Source: Clostridium celatum DSM 1785 (GTDB taxonomy: Bacteria; Bacillota; Clostridia; Clostridiales; Clostridiaceae). Taken from it: a stretch of 55,171 nucleotides of DNA. A model generated the notes under the pieces. The model ran no database searches, was not told the origin of the DNA, and saw only the letters and a list, made by a program, of their open reading frames with translations. The stretch spans positions 1 through 55,171 of the forward strand of contig NZ_KB291665.1 in the NCBI RefSeq assembly GCF_000320405.1. The letters run 5' to 3'. Both the position numbers and the translations under genes were made by a program. Positions 46,180-55,171 of this stretch are shown here, one piece after another (the stretch's first letter is position 1; each line of letters begins with the position of its first letter).

Positions 46180-49100
46180 ATGAACAAAAAGAAGATAATG
46201 GCACTTTTAGTGACATCATTATTAGTTACTAATTTAGGGACTAATATGGCTATGGCTGATATTAATGATAAGGAATACAAGAGCCAATATGTGCAAATGT
46301 ATCAATCAGAACCTATTGCTGAAAAATTAATATCAAAATCAGAAATAATAGCAACAGCTACATCAGCACAATCAGGTCAAGAGGCAGAGAAAGTTATTGA
46401 TGGTAGTACAACAACATTATGGCATACACCATGGGACGGACTTAATATATCGGAAAATCCACAAAGTGTAACATTAAACTTAGGAAAGGTTAGAAATGTA
46501 ACATCAATTCATATAACACCAAGGCAATCAGGGAATAATGGAAAAATAAAAGATTATAAAATTTATGCTGGTGATGTTATAATTGCGGAAGGAACATGGA
46601 AATCTGACTCAGATACAAAATATATAATTTTAAATGAGCCAGTAGCAACTGATAGTATAAGAGTAGAAGCGATTTCTACAATAGGCGACACAAATAATAA
46701 ATATGCAAGTATAGCAGAAATAGATATATATGAAGCAACTGAAGCACCATTAAAACTAGTTTCATCAGAAAACTTACAAATAAATAATGGAGTTGGTGGT
46801 GATTTAACCGATCGATTAGAAAACGTTTTAAGAATAGGTGAAGGTACTGCAATTATTAGATTTCAAGCCACTAACTCAGGATTACAAAGCTTATTTAGTA
46901 TAAGTAATAACAATAAGGCAAATGAACATTTTCATGTATATATAAATAGTGGACAAGTAGGTTATGAACTAAGGAAGCAAAGTGGAAATGTTTCTACTGG
47001 TGTAGTAAATAAAACTTTAAATAAAGGAATAAATACTATTGCTTTTAAAGCTGAAAAGAATAGTGGGTATTCTATATATTTAAATGGTGAAAAAGTATTA
47101 GAGAATACTGTAGCTACAGCTAATTTTTTAGAAAGCTTAGATGATGCTAATACACTAAAATTAGGCACAACTGATAGAAGTACAGGATCGAATGAATATA
47201 ATTTTACAGGGAAAATAGATTTTTTTGAATTTTATGATCAACCTTTAGCTGATAGATATCTTAAAGAAATAACAGGCCAAACATCTACAGAAGAATTACC
47301 ATTACCAGAAGGAGCTATTAAAACAGATCCAATAGATGTATTTACTCCAGGAGAATTAGGATCAAACAATTTTAGAATACCATCATTATTTACTACAAAG
47401 GAAGGTACTGTAATAGCTGGAATAGACGTAAGAGTTGGAGGTGGAAATGATTCACCTAACAATATAGATATTGGGATAAAAAGAAGTACTGATAATGGAC
47501 AGACTTGGGATAGTGGACAAATAGTATTAAACTATCCAGATAGTGCATCAGGAATAGATAGCTCATTAGTACAAGATGAAGAAACAGGTGAGATTTTTAT
47601 GTTGGTAGATGCATTCCCACAAGGTGGAGGTGCTTTCCAAGCTAAAAGGGGTAGTGGCTTCTCTGATATAGAGGTAAATGGTGAAACTGTTAGAGCTATG
47701 AATTTAACTCATACAGATGGAAGTAAATACTATGCAATACCTGGTGAAATTGGATCAGAATTTGGGTTAGTTGTGGATTCAGAAGGAAATTCTACTAACT
47801 ATAAGGTAGATGCTGAAAATAATTTATATAAAGATGATGTAAAGATTGGAAATACCTTTGCAGCAAGCTGTGAATTAAAGGCATATCTTACTTCATATTT
47901 AGCTCTTATTTCAAGTAAGGACGATGGTGTAACGTGGAGTAAACCTAAACTAATTTCAGGACAATTTAAAAAAGAATGGATGAGTTTCCTTGGTACTGGG
48001 CCAGGAAGAGGATATCAAATTAAAAATGGGGAAAAAGCAGGCAGATTAATATTCCCAGTATACTCATTAAATAGGAATCAAAAGCAATCTAGTGCTGTTA
48101 TATATAGTGATGATCATGGAATCACTTGGCAACTAGGAGAATCAGTTAATGACAATAGAATAGTTAATGGAGTAACTATCCAAGGTGAAACATTTACTGG
48201 AGCTTCAGGAGAAGAGATGACAGAAGCTCAAGTTGTTGAGATGCCAAATGGAGAATTGAAAATGTTTATGAGAAATCCATCAAAAGCAAACCCAGCAGTT
48301 GCAACAAGTAAAGATGGTGGAGAAACGTGGGAAAATATAATAGAATATGAAAACGATTTAAGAGAGCCTTATTGTCAATTAAGCGTAATAAACTATGAAG
48401 GTGAAATTGATGGAAAACCAGCATTAATATTTGCAAATCCAAATTCAAGCTCAAGGGCAGAGGGAACTGTACAAATTGGATTAATAAATAATATTGGTAC
48501 AGAAGAAAATCCAGTCTGGGATTTTGAATGGAAGTATAAGCAGTTAGTTAAGCCAGGATATTATGCATATTCTTGCTTAAGTCAATTAGATAATGGAAAT
48601 ATAGGATTATTCTATGAGGGAACAGCAAACCAAGAAATGTCATTCATTCAAATGAATATTGATTATTTAAAGGCAGATCTTTTAGCTGATGCTCCAACTG
48701 CAGAAATAAAGTCAATTACAAGTCTTGATATTATTGAAAGTTATAATCCAGGAGACGTACTTAACTTAAAAGTTACTTTTGATCAAACAGTTAGTCTTAT
48801 TGGAGAAAGAAGCTTAACATTTATTATTAATGGTAAAGAAATATCAGGAGAAGTATCTAGAATTAGTGGAAATGAATATAAAGTTACAGTAATTTTACCA
48901 GAAGATATAGAAGAAGGAAGCCATAAAATTGCAGTAAAGGATAATAGTAGACTAGAAATAATTAATACTATTGGAAAGGTAATGGATTTATCAAATAACA
49001 TTGAAACAGAATCTGTTATTATAGTTGAAGAAGAAGCTTTAGAAGAAGAAATAAAATTCTCTTTAAATTCAGTAGAATCAGTTAAATCAGGAAAAAGTTT

Positions 49101-50697
49101 AGATATTAAATTAGCTTTAAGTGATATATCAGAAACAGAAGACATTTTCGCTATAGATGCCAATTTAAATTATGATGCTACAAAATTTGAATTAGGTGAA
49201 GAAAGTATAAAGGCTATTAATAGTGAAAAGACTTATGTTTCATATAGAGAGATTGAACCAGGAAATATTAGAGTTATTATATCGTCTTTAGGTTCACCAA
49301 TCGTATCAGGAGAAGAGATAATTAATATAAATTTAAAAGCTAAAGAACTTTTAGGATTAAGTGAGATAAAAATAGAAGGTAGTTGTGCTGATGGTGATGG
49401 GGTTTATAAGAATATACTAGGAAGTAGTATTTCTATTAACGTAGAAGAAAATATAGTAATTGATACTAGTAAATTAGAAATTTTAATATCTCAAGGGGAA
49501 TTGTTAGAAGAAAAAGAGTATACATCAGAAAGTTGGAGTAAATTTATAGAAACTTTTGAAATGGCAAAATCAGTGATAAGCAAAACTGATGCTAGTCAAG
49601 AAGAAATAGATTTAGCTACAGAGTTATTAGAAGAAGCTATTGCAGGTTTAAAGAGAAGTGAGCAAGCAAGTATATTTACTAAGCATTTAGAAATTGCAAT
49701 TGAAATGGCAGAGGATATAACTGAAGAAGATATGATAAATGTTGTGCCTGCAGTTAAGAAAGAGTTTAGTGAAGCACTTATAGAAGCTAAAGATATTTTG
49801 GTTCAATTAGAAGTAGGTAATGATATTAGTCAAGAATTAGTAAATAGTTCTTTTGAGAGATTATCTAAAGCAATTCATATGTTAGAGCATAAGGGAAATA
49901 AAACAGATTTATTGAATTTAGTTAAAGAAATTAATGAGTTAAATGCTAGAGACTTCACAAAAGAAAGTTGGAATGTACTTCAAGATGTATTAAATAGTAA
50001 TGAAGTTCAAAGTGTAATAAATGATGAAAATGCTTTAGAAGCTGATATTGAAAATGTATATAATTCTTTATATGATGCCTTCAGCAAGTTAGAGGCAGTA
50101 TCAGAAGCTGTTAATAAAGATATGTTAAATAATTTAATAGTAACAGTTGAAGGATTAGTGGAAGATGAGTATATATTATCAACATGGCAAAACTTACAAG
50201 ATGTATTAGAAGTAGCACAAAAAGTCTCAACTAATGAAAATGCCAGTCAAGAAGAGGTTGATGGAGCATATAAGAATTTACTAAAAGGATATTTACAATT
50301 GAGATTAAAACCAAATAAGGATAAACTTGAAGATTTAATAAATAAAGCTGAACAATTAGATTCAAGTAAATATACTAAGGCAAGTTGGAAGGTAGTTGAT
50401 GATGCAATTAAAGCAGCAAAAGCAGTATTTGAAAATGAAGAAGCTACAAAAGAGCAAATAAAGGAAGCTGAAAAAGAAGTAGAAACTGCTATAAGTAATC
50501 TTAAAGATAAAGAAAATTCAATCATAGGAAACTCAAGTAATAATAATGTAGCTAGTAATAGTAGTACAAATAATAGTTCAGTAGGTAATACGAACTTACC
50601 TAAAACTGGAGGAGCACCGGCTGTTTCAGTAGGATTATTCGGAGCAATAGTGGCATTTTTCGGAGGAATTCTTACAAAAAAGAATAAAATAAATTAA
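46180..50697 (+). CDS. Cell-wall-anchored multidomain exo-alpha-sialidase
   Basis: 1505 residues, releasing terminal sialic acids from glycoconjugates outside the cell. Order: signal peptide (1-~27); CBM32/F5-8C (~50-185); CBM40-like lectin domain (~189-365); GH33 catalytic domain (~387-836) with FRIP at 398-401, four Asp boxes starting S436, S579, S643 and S710, and the likely nucleophile Y797 in YSCL; a beta-sandwich domain (~840-955); a cohesin-like domain (~957-1090, VESVKSGKSLDIKLALSD and DANLNYDATKFEL); FIVAR repeats (~1094-1455); and a sortase site LPKTG (1473-1477) with a hydrophobic tail ending KKNKIN. Close in plan to C. perfringens NanJ, but with an LPXTG anchor. The cohesin faces a dockerin in the next gene. 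Confidence 0.93.
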   Translation: MNKKKIMALLVTSLLVTNLGTNMAMADINDKEYKSQYVQMYQSEPIAEKLISKSEIIATATSAQSGQEAEKVIDGSTTTLWHTPWDGLNISENPQSVTLNLGKVRNVTSIHITPRQSGNNGKIKDYKIYAGDVIIAEGTWKSDSDTKYIILNEPVATDSIRVEAISTIGDTNNKYASIAEIDIYEATEAPLKLVSSENLQINNGVGGDLTDRLENVLRIGEGTAIIRFQATNSGLQSLFSISNNNKANEHFHVYINSGQVGYELRKQSGNVSTGVVNKTLNKGINTIAFKAEKNSGYSIYLNGEKVLENTVATANFLESLDDANTLKLGTTDRSTGSNEYNFTGKIDFFEFYDQPLADRYLKEITGQTSTEELPLPEGAIKTDPIDVFTPGELGSNNFRIPSLFTTKEGTVIAGIDVRVGGGNDSPNNIDIGIKRSTDNGQTWDSGQIVLNYPDSASGIDSSLVQDEETGEIFMLVDAFPQGGGAFQAKRGSGFSDIEVNGETVRAMNLTHTDGSKYYAIPGEIGSEFGLVVDSEGNSTNYKVDAENNLYKDDVKIGNTFAASCELKAYLTSYLALISSKDDGVTWSKPKLISGQFKKEWMSFLGTGPGRGYQIKNGEKAGRLIFPVYSLNRNQKQSSAVIYSDDHGITWQLGESVNDNRIVNGVTIQGETFTGASGEEMTEAQVVEMPNGELKMFMRNPSKANPAVATSKDGGETWENIIEYENDLREPYCQLSVINYEGEIDGKPALIFANPNSSSRAEGTVQIGLINNIGTEENPVWDFEWKYKQLVKPGYYAYSCLSQLDNGNIGLFYEGTANQEMSFIQMNIDYLKADLLADAPTAEIKSITSLDIIESYNPGDVLNLKVTFDQTVSLIGERSLTFIINGKEISGEVSRISGNEYKVTVILPEDIEEGSHKIAVKDNSRLEIINTIGKVMDLSNNIETESVIIVEEEALEEEIKFSLNSVESVKSGKSLDIKLALSDISETEDIFAIDANLNYDATKFELGEESIKAINSEKTYVSYREIEPGNIRVIISSLGSPIVSGEEIININLKAKELLGLSEIKIEGSCADGDGVYKNILGSSISINVEENIVIDTSKLEILISQGELLEEKEYTSESWSKFIETFEMAKSVISKTDASQEEIDLATELLEEAIAGLKRSEQASIFTKHLEIAIEMAEDITEEDMINVVPAVKKEFSEALIEAKDILVQLEVGNDISQELVNSSFERLSKAIHMLEHKGNKTDLLNLVKEINELNARDFTKESWNVLQDVLNSNEVQSVINDENALEADIENVYNSLYDAFSKLEAVSEAVNKDMLNNLIVTVEGLVEDEYILSTWQNLQDVLEVAQKVSTNENASQEEVDGAYKNLLKGYLQLRLKPNKDKLEDLINKAEQLDSSKYTKASWKVVDDAIKAAKAVFENEEATKEQIKEAEKEVETAISNLKDKENSIIGNSSNNNVASNSSTNNSSVGNTNLPKTGGAPAVSVGLFGAIVAFFGGILTKKNKIN

Positions 50698-50703
50698 TAA
50701 AAT

Positions 50704-50740
50704 TAATATAGGGTATTGATTAAATCAATACCCTATATTA
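50704..50740 (+). terminator. Stem-loop after the sialidase gene
   Basis: AATATAGGGTATTGAT pairs with ATCAATACCCTATATT around TAA. The T-tract after it is weak, so some readthrough into the esterase gene is possible. Confidence 0.65.
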
Positions 50741-50804
50741 TAAGAGTATGTTATTAAAGTGTAAAAACTTGAAGGGCTAATTAACGAGATTATGGGGGAA
50801 GATT

Positions 50805-53800
50805 ATGAAAAAGATTTTAATAAATATGCTAGTATCAAGTCTATTAGTAAGTAATATAATTCCAGCTAATAATATAATTGCATATGAAAATAACAATACT
50901 ATGAATATGTTAATCGAAGAAAGTAATAGATCACAATCATATGAATCTTATCTTCAGTACAAGCCACTGTTACAGTTTAACGTTAGAGAAAGTTTTAATG
51001 GAATTGATAAATTTATTGATATAAGTGATGAAGTTGAAAATATAAAGGACTTAAGTTAAGGAACAATTGCAATTAAATTTAAAACAAGTGCTAAAAATAA
51101 AGAACAGACACTATTTTCAATTTCTGATAAGAATGATACAAATAGCTATTTTGAGATAAAGCTATTAAATGGACAAATTAGATTAGAAACAAAAGAAAAT
51201 GGAAATAATGTAATGTCATATACTGTACCAAATAAAACTTTTGATGATAATAAATGGCATACAGTAGTTATAAGTGGTGGCGAACTAGGTGGAATATTAT
51301 ATATGGATGGTGAAAAATTAGTTGAATTTACAAATCATCCTAATAAATTTATATCTTTAGTAAAAGATTTAAACAATATGAATATTGGAAGAATAGTTAA
51401 AAATAATGAAGTAAGCTCATATTTTGATGGCGAAATAGAATATGTAGAAGTATATAATAAACAATTTAGCCATGAGTACAGCAGTAAATACAGCTTAAAC
51501 GATTACAGAGAGATTTTGAATATAATACATGGTGAAGAAAGTAACAATATTTTATTTGCGGGAGATAGTATAACACATGGTCCACTTCATACAAAAGGGT
51601 ATAGAAGCTATAGTGAGCATTTTAATGAGAGAATTCGTGGAGAAGCTGTTAGTGGTAATTTAAAAAGTGATAATTTTGTTATAAATACGGGCGTATCTAG
51701 TGCTGATACAACACATGTATTAGCTAGCTATGAAACTTGGGTAAAAACACATAATCCTAAAATTGTATTTTTAACTTTTGGTATGAATGATTGTGCTACT
51801 ATAACGATTGATGAATATAAAAATAATTTAAAAACGTTAGTTAATAAAATTAGAGAAATGGGTGCTATTCCAATAATTCAAACTATAAATACAACAAATG
51901 GATCTAGAGAAGAGCAATTACCGATATTTATGGAAGGGGCAAGAGCTGTAGCTAATGAGTTAGATGTATTTTTAATAGACCATAATAAGTATTGGAGTGA
52001 TTTGGGAAAAAGCGTTACAAATGCGTGGTTAGGAGATGCTATTCATCCCAATGAAAAGGGACATCTAGAGATTGCTAAGCTTATATTTAGAGAGCTTCAA
52101 TTAGATACAGATGATAGTTATACTCAAAATTTATCTTATCCATTGGCTGGAAATGGTACTGCAAAACCTGTATTAGATACGGCAAGAAAAAAATATCCAG
52201 AGTATTCAAATATTGAAAATAAAGAACCTGTTGTTTCATACAAGGTTAATAGAGAGTTTTATGGAAGTGATTTCATAGATAGAACTGATGATATGGATAA
52301 AATTAAATCATTGAATACAGGTTCTATTGTAACTAGATTTAATTTAACATCAAGCCAATCTGCGCAAACTATAATAAGTTTATCAGATTCAAAAGATTCA
52401 AGTAAAGAAGTAGCAATTGGTATTAATGCAAATGGAACTATATTCTTAAATGGAAGAACGGACAATGGAAATTCTAGCTTTACAACATCTAGATCGGGAT
52501 ATAATGATGGGGTATGGCACACTTTAGTTATGAATGTAGATGAATCAACAATAAATATTTATGTTGATGGAGAAAATATTCATTCAACTACTAATAAAAT
52601 ATTTTTCTCAAGCTTAAATTTACCTACGCATTTAAGTATTGGTAGAAATGTTCATGATACTGGTGGAGAGTGGTTTTTTAATGGTGCTATATCTTATGTT
52701 GAAATATATGATAATATTTTAAGTCGTGATGAAATAAATAATATAAGTTCTAAAATAGATAGCAGCAATAATTTTGCAGAAATTAGAAATAAAGCGCTTG
52801 AAAATGGTGTAGCAAATTCATGGGTTTTAGTTGGGGATAATTCGACTAGTGGAAATGGTGCTACTTATGGATATAAAAACTATGGGGAATATTTTGAAGA
52901 GAGAATTCGTTGGGAATTAAGAGGAAACCCAATGATAAATAGAGAAAGATATGTTATTAATTCCGGAGTTGATGGAGCTGACTCAGAGAGTATAAACACT
53001 AACTTTGATAAGTGGATAGCAGAATTTGATCCTGAAATAGTATCTATTATGATTGGGGGAAGTGAAAAAGGTACTCCTAAAGAATTTGAAGCTAATTTAA
53101 AGGAAATAATTGAAAAGGTTAGAGATATTGGGGCTCTTGTAATGTTGCAAACACCGGTATTACAAGAAAATGATATAACTGAATATGTAAATGTTATATT
53201 AAAAGTTGCTAAGGAATTTAATGTACCTGTAGTAGATCATTATAACACATGGATTGAATTGGAAAAAAGTAATCCTCATATTAAAGAAACATTTTTAAAT
53301 GAAGATTATAGGTTAAATCATAGAGGGCATTTAAGGGTAGCACAAGATATGATGAAGGCATTAAAAGTATTTGATTCTAATAGTATATCTGGTGGTGCTT
53401 TAGTAGATATGAAATATGAAGAAACAGAAAATCCAACTGAATTAAAAAACGAACTTTTAGATTTAATAAACAAAGCTAAAAAGTCAATAGAAGATAATAA
53501 AGATAATTTATATATAGAACATTTAAAATCAGCTCTAGTTGCAGATATAGCAGCAGCAGAAAGAGAAATAGAGAAAACTAACTCTACAATAGTAACAGTA
53601 TCTAATGCTATTAACTTTTTAAATGAATCATTAAGATCTTTTGAAGAGGATGAAGTAGATTATGGTTGCGATGTGAATAAGGATGGTATTATAACTATTG
53701 CAGATTTAGCTTTGGTAAGTAAAAACTATAATAAAAATAGTGAAGATAAAAATTGGAATGAAATAAAAATATATGATGTAAATAAAGATACCATAATTAA

Positions 53801-53843
53801 TAATATTGATATACAAGAAGTTATGAAAAAAATACTAGAGTAA
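50805..53843 (+). pseudogene. Secreted dockerin-bearing tandem SGNH esterase (sialate O-acetylesterase-like), nonsense codon
   Basis: The frame would give 1012 residues: signal peptide (~1-27), LamG-like domain (~60-225), SGNH hydrolase 1 (~240-430; GDSIT with S255, FGMND, DAIHPN with D411/H414), a second LamG-like domain (~475-630), SGNH 2 (~670-865; GDNST, with N679 instead of the nucleophile Ser, and no Asp-x-x-His), one FIVAR-type helical domain (~885-945) and a dockerin (~948-1012) with two calcium loops (DVNKDGIITIADL, DVNKDTIINNIDI). A TAA at 51057-51059 (codon 85) interrupts the first LamG domain; everything after is in frame and conserved. GGGGGA precedes the ATG. Likely removes O-acetyl groups from sialic acids for the neighbouring sialidase; substrate is inferred. 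Confidence 0.82.
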
Positions 53844-53884
53844 TTATATCTTATTAAAATATAAAAGAATGACTAAAGTAAAAA

Positions 53885-53918
53885 AGGGTACTGAAAAACT
53901 AAAAGTTTTTAGTACCCT
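53885..53918. terminator. Bidirectional terminator
   Basis: AGGGTACTGAAAAACT pairs with AGTTTTTAGTACCCT (one bulge); TTTTTT follows on the minus strand, AAAATTTT on the plus strand. It serves the convergent esterase and reductase genes. Confidence 0.75.
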
Positions 53919-53956
53919 GAAAATTTTGTATTGTAAGTTGTTATAGTAATAAACAA

Positions 53957-54874
53957 TTAAGGTAGTTGATTTCCAGCAGAGCGATATATTTCGTACCATT
54001 CTTGTCTTGTTAAGTTTATATTTGATGCAGTACAAATATCTCTTAGTCTTTCTTCATTAGTAGTACCAACTATTGTTTGAATTTTTGCTGGATGTCTAAG
54101 TATCCATGCTGTAGCAATAGCAGTTTTACTTACATTATACTTTTCAGATATTTCAGCAAGTTTTTTATTAAGTTCTGGGAATTTAGGATTATCCAAGAAT
54201 GTTCCTTCAAAGAATCCATATTGGTAAGGTGACCAAGCTTGAATATTTATATCTTTTAAGCGACAATACTCTAAAATAGAGCCATCTCTGTCAATAGAAG
54301 GATCTATTTTCATATTAACATTTAAGCCGGAATCAACAATTCCAGTATGCATAATACTAAATTGAAGTTGATTAATGGTAACTTTATTTTTTAAGTACTT
54401 ATTTAATAATTCAATTTGCATTGCATTATGATTGCTAACACCAAAGTTTCTAACTTTACCGTCATTATAAAGTTTTTCAAAAGCTTCGCTTACTTCGTCG
54501 GGTTCCATTAAAGTATCTGGTCTGTGTAATAATAAAATATCTAAATAATCCGTATTTAATCTCTTTAAAATATTATCTACTGAATTTAAGATATGCTCTT
54601 TTGAAAAATCATAAAAACCAGGTCTAATAGAGCATTTAGATTGAAGAATTATTTTTTCTCTTAGGCTAGGAGTTAGAGAGATAGCCTCACTAAATATTTC
54701 TTCAGATTTTCCTTTACCGTAAATATCTGCGTGGTCAAAGAAGTTAATTCCACATTCAAGAGCAGTGTTTATTAAGTTATTAACTTTGTTTTTATCTAGT
54801 TCAGCAATTCTCATACATCCAAGAGCAATTTCAGATGCTTTAATATTGCCATTTGCCATAATTATTTCTTTCAT
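53957..54874 (-). CDS. Aldo/keto reductase (YdhF-like)
   Basis: 305 residues from the ATG at 54874; GAGGAG about eight bases upstream supports it over an in-frame ATG at 54889. NADPH-dependent oxidoreductase fold: LGCMRI, the catalytic Asp-Tyr in FFDHADIYGKG, Lys in LQSKCSI, His in LLLHRPD, then GVSNHNAMQIELL, WSPYQYGF and IVGTTNEERLRDI. Fits the YdhF subgroup of unknown physiological substrate. It stands alone before tRNA genes. Confidence 0.92.
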   Translation of the reverse strand: MKEIIMANGNIKASEIALGCMRIAELDKNKVNNLINTALECGINFFDHADIYGKGKSEEIFSEAISLTPSLREKIILQSKCSIRPGFYDFSKEHILNSVDNILKRLNTDYLDILLLHRPDTLMEPDEVSEAFEKLYNDGKVRNFGVSNHNAMQIELLNKYLKNKVTINQLQFSIMHTGIVDSGLNVNMKIDPSIDRDGSILEYCRLKDINIQAWSPYQYGFFEGTFLDNPKFPELNKKLAEISEKYNVSKTAIATAWILRHPAKIQTIVGTTNEERLRDICTASNINLTRQEWYEIYRSAGNQLP

Positions 54875-54971
54875 AGTAAATCTCCTCATATAAGTTAATC
54901 ATTTACATTATACATTTACTGTATTATATAGTCCAATAATAAATTTTTTTATAAAAAATATAAAAATATTG

Positions 54972-55000
54972 TTGACAAAATAAATTAAAGATAATATACT
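54972..55000 (+). promoter_or_regulatory. tRNA promoter
   Basis: TTGACA (54972-54977), 17 bases, TATACT (54995-55000), ending 18 bases before the tRNA. Confidence 0.75.
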
Positions 55001-55018
55001 AAACAACGTAGTCGATGC

Positions 55019-55092
55019 GCGGGTATCGTATATCGGTAATACTCCAGCCTTCCAAGCTAGCAAGGTGGGTTCGATTCCCACTACCCGCTCCA
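55019..55092 (+). tRNA. tRNA-Gly (anticodon UCC)
   Basis: 74 bases with encoded CCA. Acceptor GCGGGTA/TACCCGC, D-arm GTAT/ATAC, anticodon loop CTTCCAA, T-arm GTGGG-TTCGATT-CCCAC, all canonical. The anticodon stem reads CCAGC/GCTAG, so the second pair is C-A instead of the expected C-G. Confidence 0.95.
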
Positions 55093-55143
55093 TTTTAAAG
55101 CATTAGGAATCAGTAGTAATACGGTTAATAATGATTTTAATAA

Positions 55144-55171
55144 GCGTGTTTAGCTCAGCTGGATAGAGCAA
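55144..55171 (+). tRNA. tRNA, 5' part only (cut by window end); probably tRNA-Arg
   Basis: GCGTGTTTAGCTCAGCTGG, then ATAGAGCAA: acceptor 5' strand and D-arm (GCTC/GAGC) of a tRNA. The anticodon lies beyond the window; the GCG start and D-loop resemble arginine tRNAs. Confidence 0.7.

Noticed and set aside
54908..55093. A 61-residue minus-strand frame beginning MERVVGIEPT
   Set aside because: It lies across the tRNA-Gly gene and its promoter; this is a well-known false protein produced by translating the reverse of tRNA genes.
1..55171. CRISPR array, prophage, insertion sequence or integration site
   Set aside because: No regularly spaced repeats, transposase or phage structural genes, or terminal inverted repeats with target duplications were seen.

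Overview
The window is AT-rich DNA from a low-GC, spore-forming, fermentative Firmicute, most likely Clostridium sensu stricto. Evidence for this: an alpha/beta-type small acid-soluble spore protein, three DUF3794 (SPOCS-like) proteins, SpoVD/SpoVE-like genes, pyruvate formate-lyase, GGAGG-type ribosome sites with frequent GTG/TTG starts, and a cell-wall sialidase like those of mucin-degrading clostridia. I see no insertion sequence, prophage or CRISPR array.

Layout. 1-3.3 kb: the end of a metallophosphoesterase and three DUF3794-like proteins. 3.4-6.3 kb: pflB (minus strand, no adjacent pflA) and a SASP gene. 6.7-10.5 kb: a Fur-box-preceded siderophore ABC transporter (two permeases, ATPase, binding protein). 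10.7-18.4 kb: a complete hisZGDCBHAFIE operon, followed by a HAD phosphatase. 19.2-21.2 kb: an Rrf2-type regulator and a TcyP-like cystine symporter. 21.6-25.1 kb: a SpoVD-like PBP and a SpoVE/FtsW-like gene, each interrupted once. 25.2-28.6 kb: small hypothetical genes and an ECF sigma/anti-sigma pair. 28.9-32.2 kb: a DUF503 protein, then a SAM-I riboswitch with a very long P3 arm controlling metNIQ. 32.5-36.5 kb: an amidase-like protein, a class A serine hydrolase, a DUF1232 protein, RNase H1 and a YtxH-like protein. 36.7-39.3 kb: two tandem XRE-TPR regulators, the first frameshifted. 39.4-46 kb: a possible 31-residue peptide gene, an AraC regulator with a GH39-like tail, CtsR-controlled clpB and an MFS transporter. 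46.2-53.8 kb: a 1505-residue LPXTG-anchored sialidase carrying a cohesin-like domain, followed by a dockerin-bearing double SGNH esterase gene with a nonsense codon. 53.9-55.2 kb: an aldo/keto reductase, tRNA-Gly(UCC) and a cut tRNA.

Themes. Several genes concern sulphur amino acids: the CymR-like regulator, cystine uptake, and SAM-controlled methionine uptake. The sialidase and esterase look like a two-component, surface-assembled system for O-acetylated sialoglycans: cohesin on the anchored sialidase, dockerin on the esterase. Four otherwise well-conserved genes each carry a single lesion: two in-frame stops and two +1 frameshifts. The tRNA-Gly has a mismatch in its anticodon stem. Either this strain is losing sporulation and regulatory functions or the sequence contains errors; the raw reads would decide.
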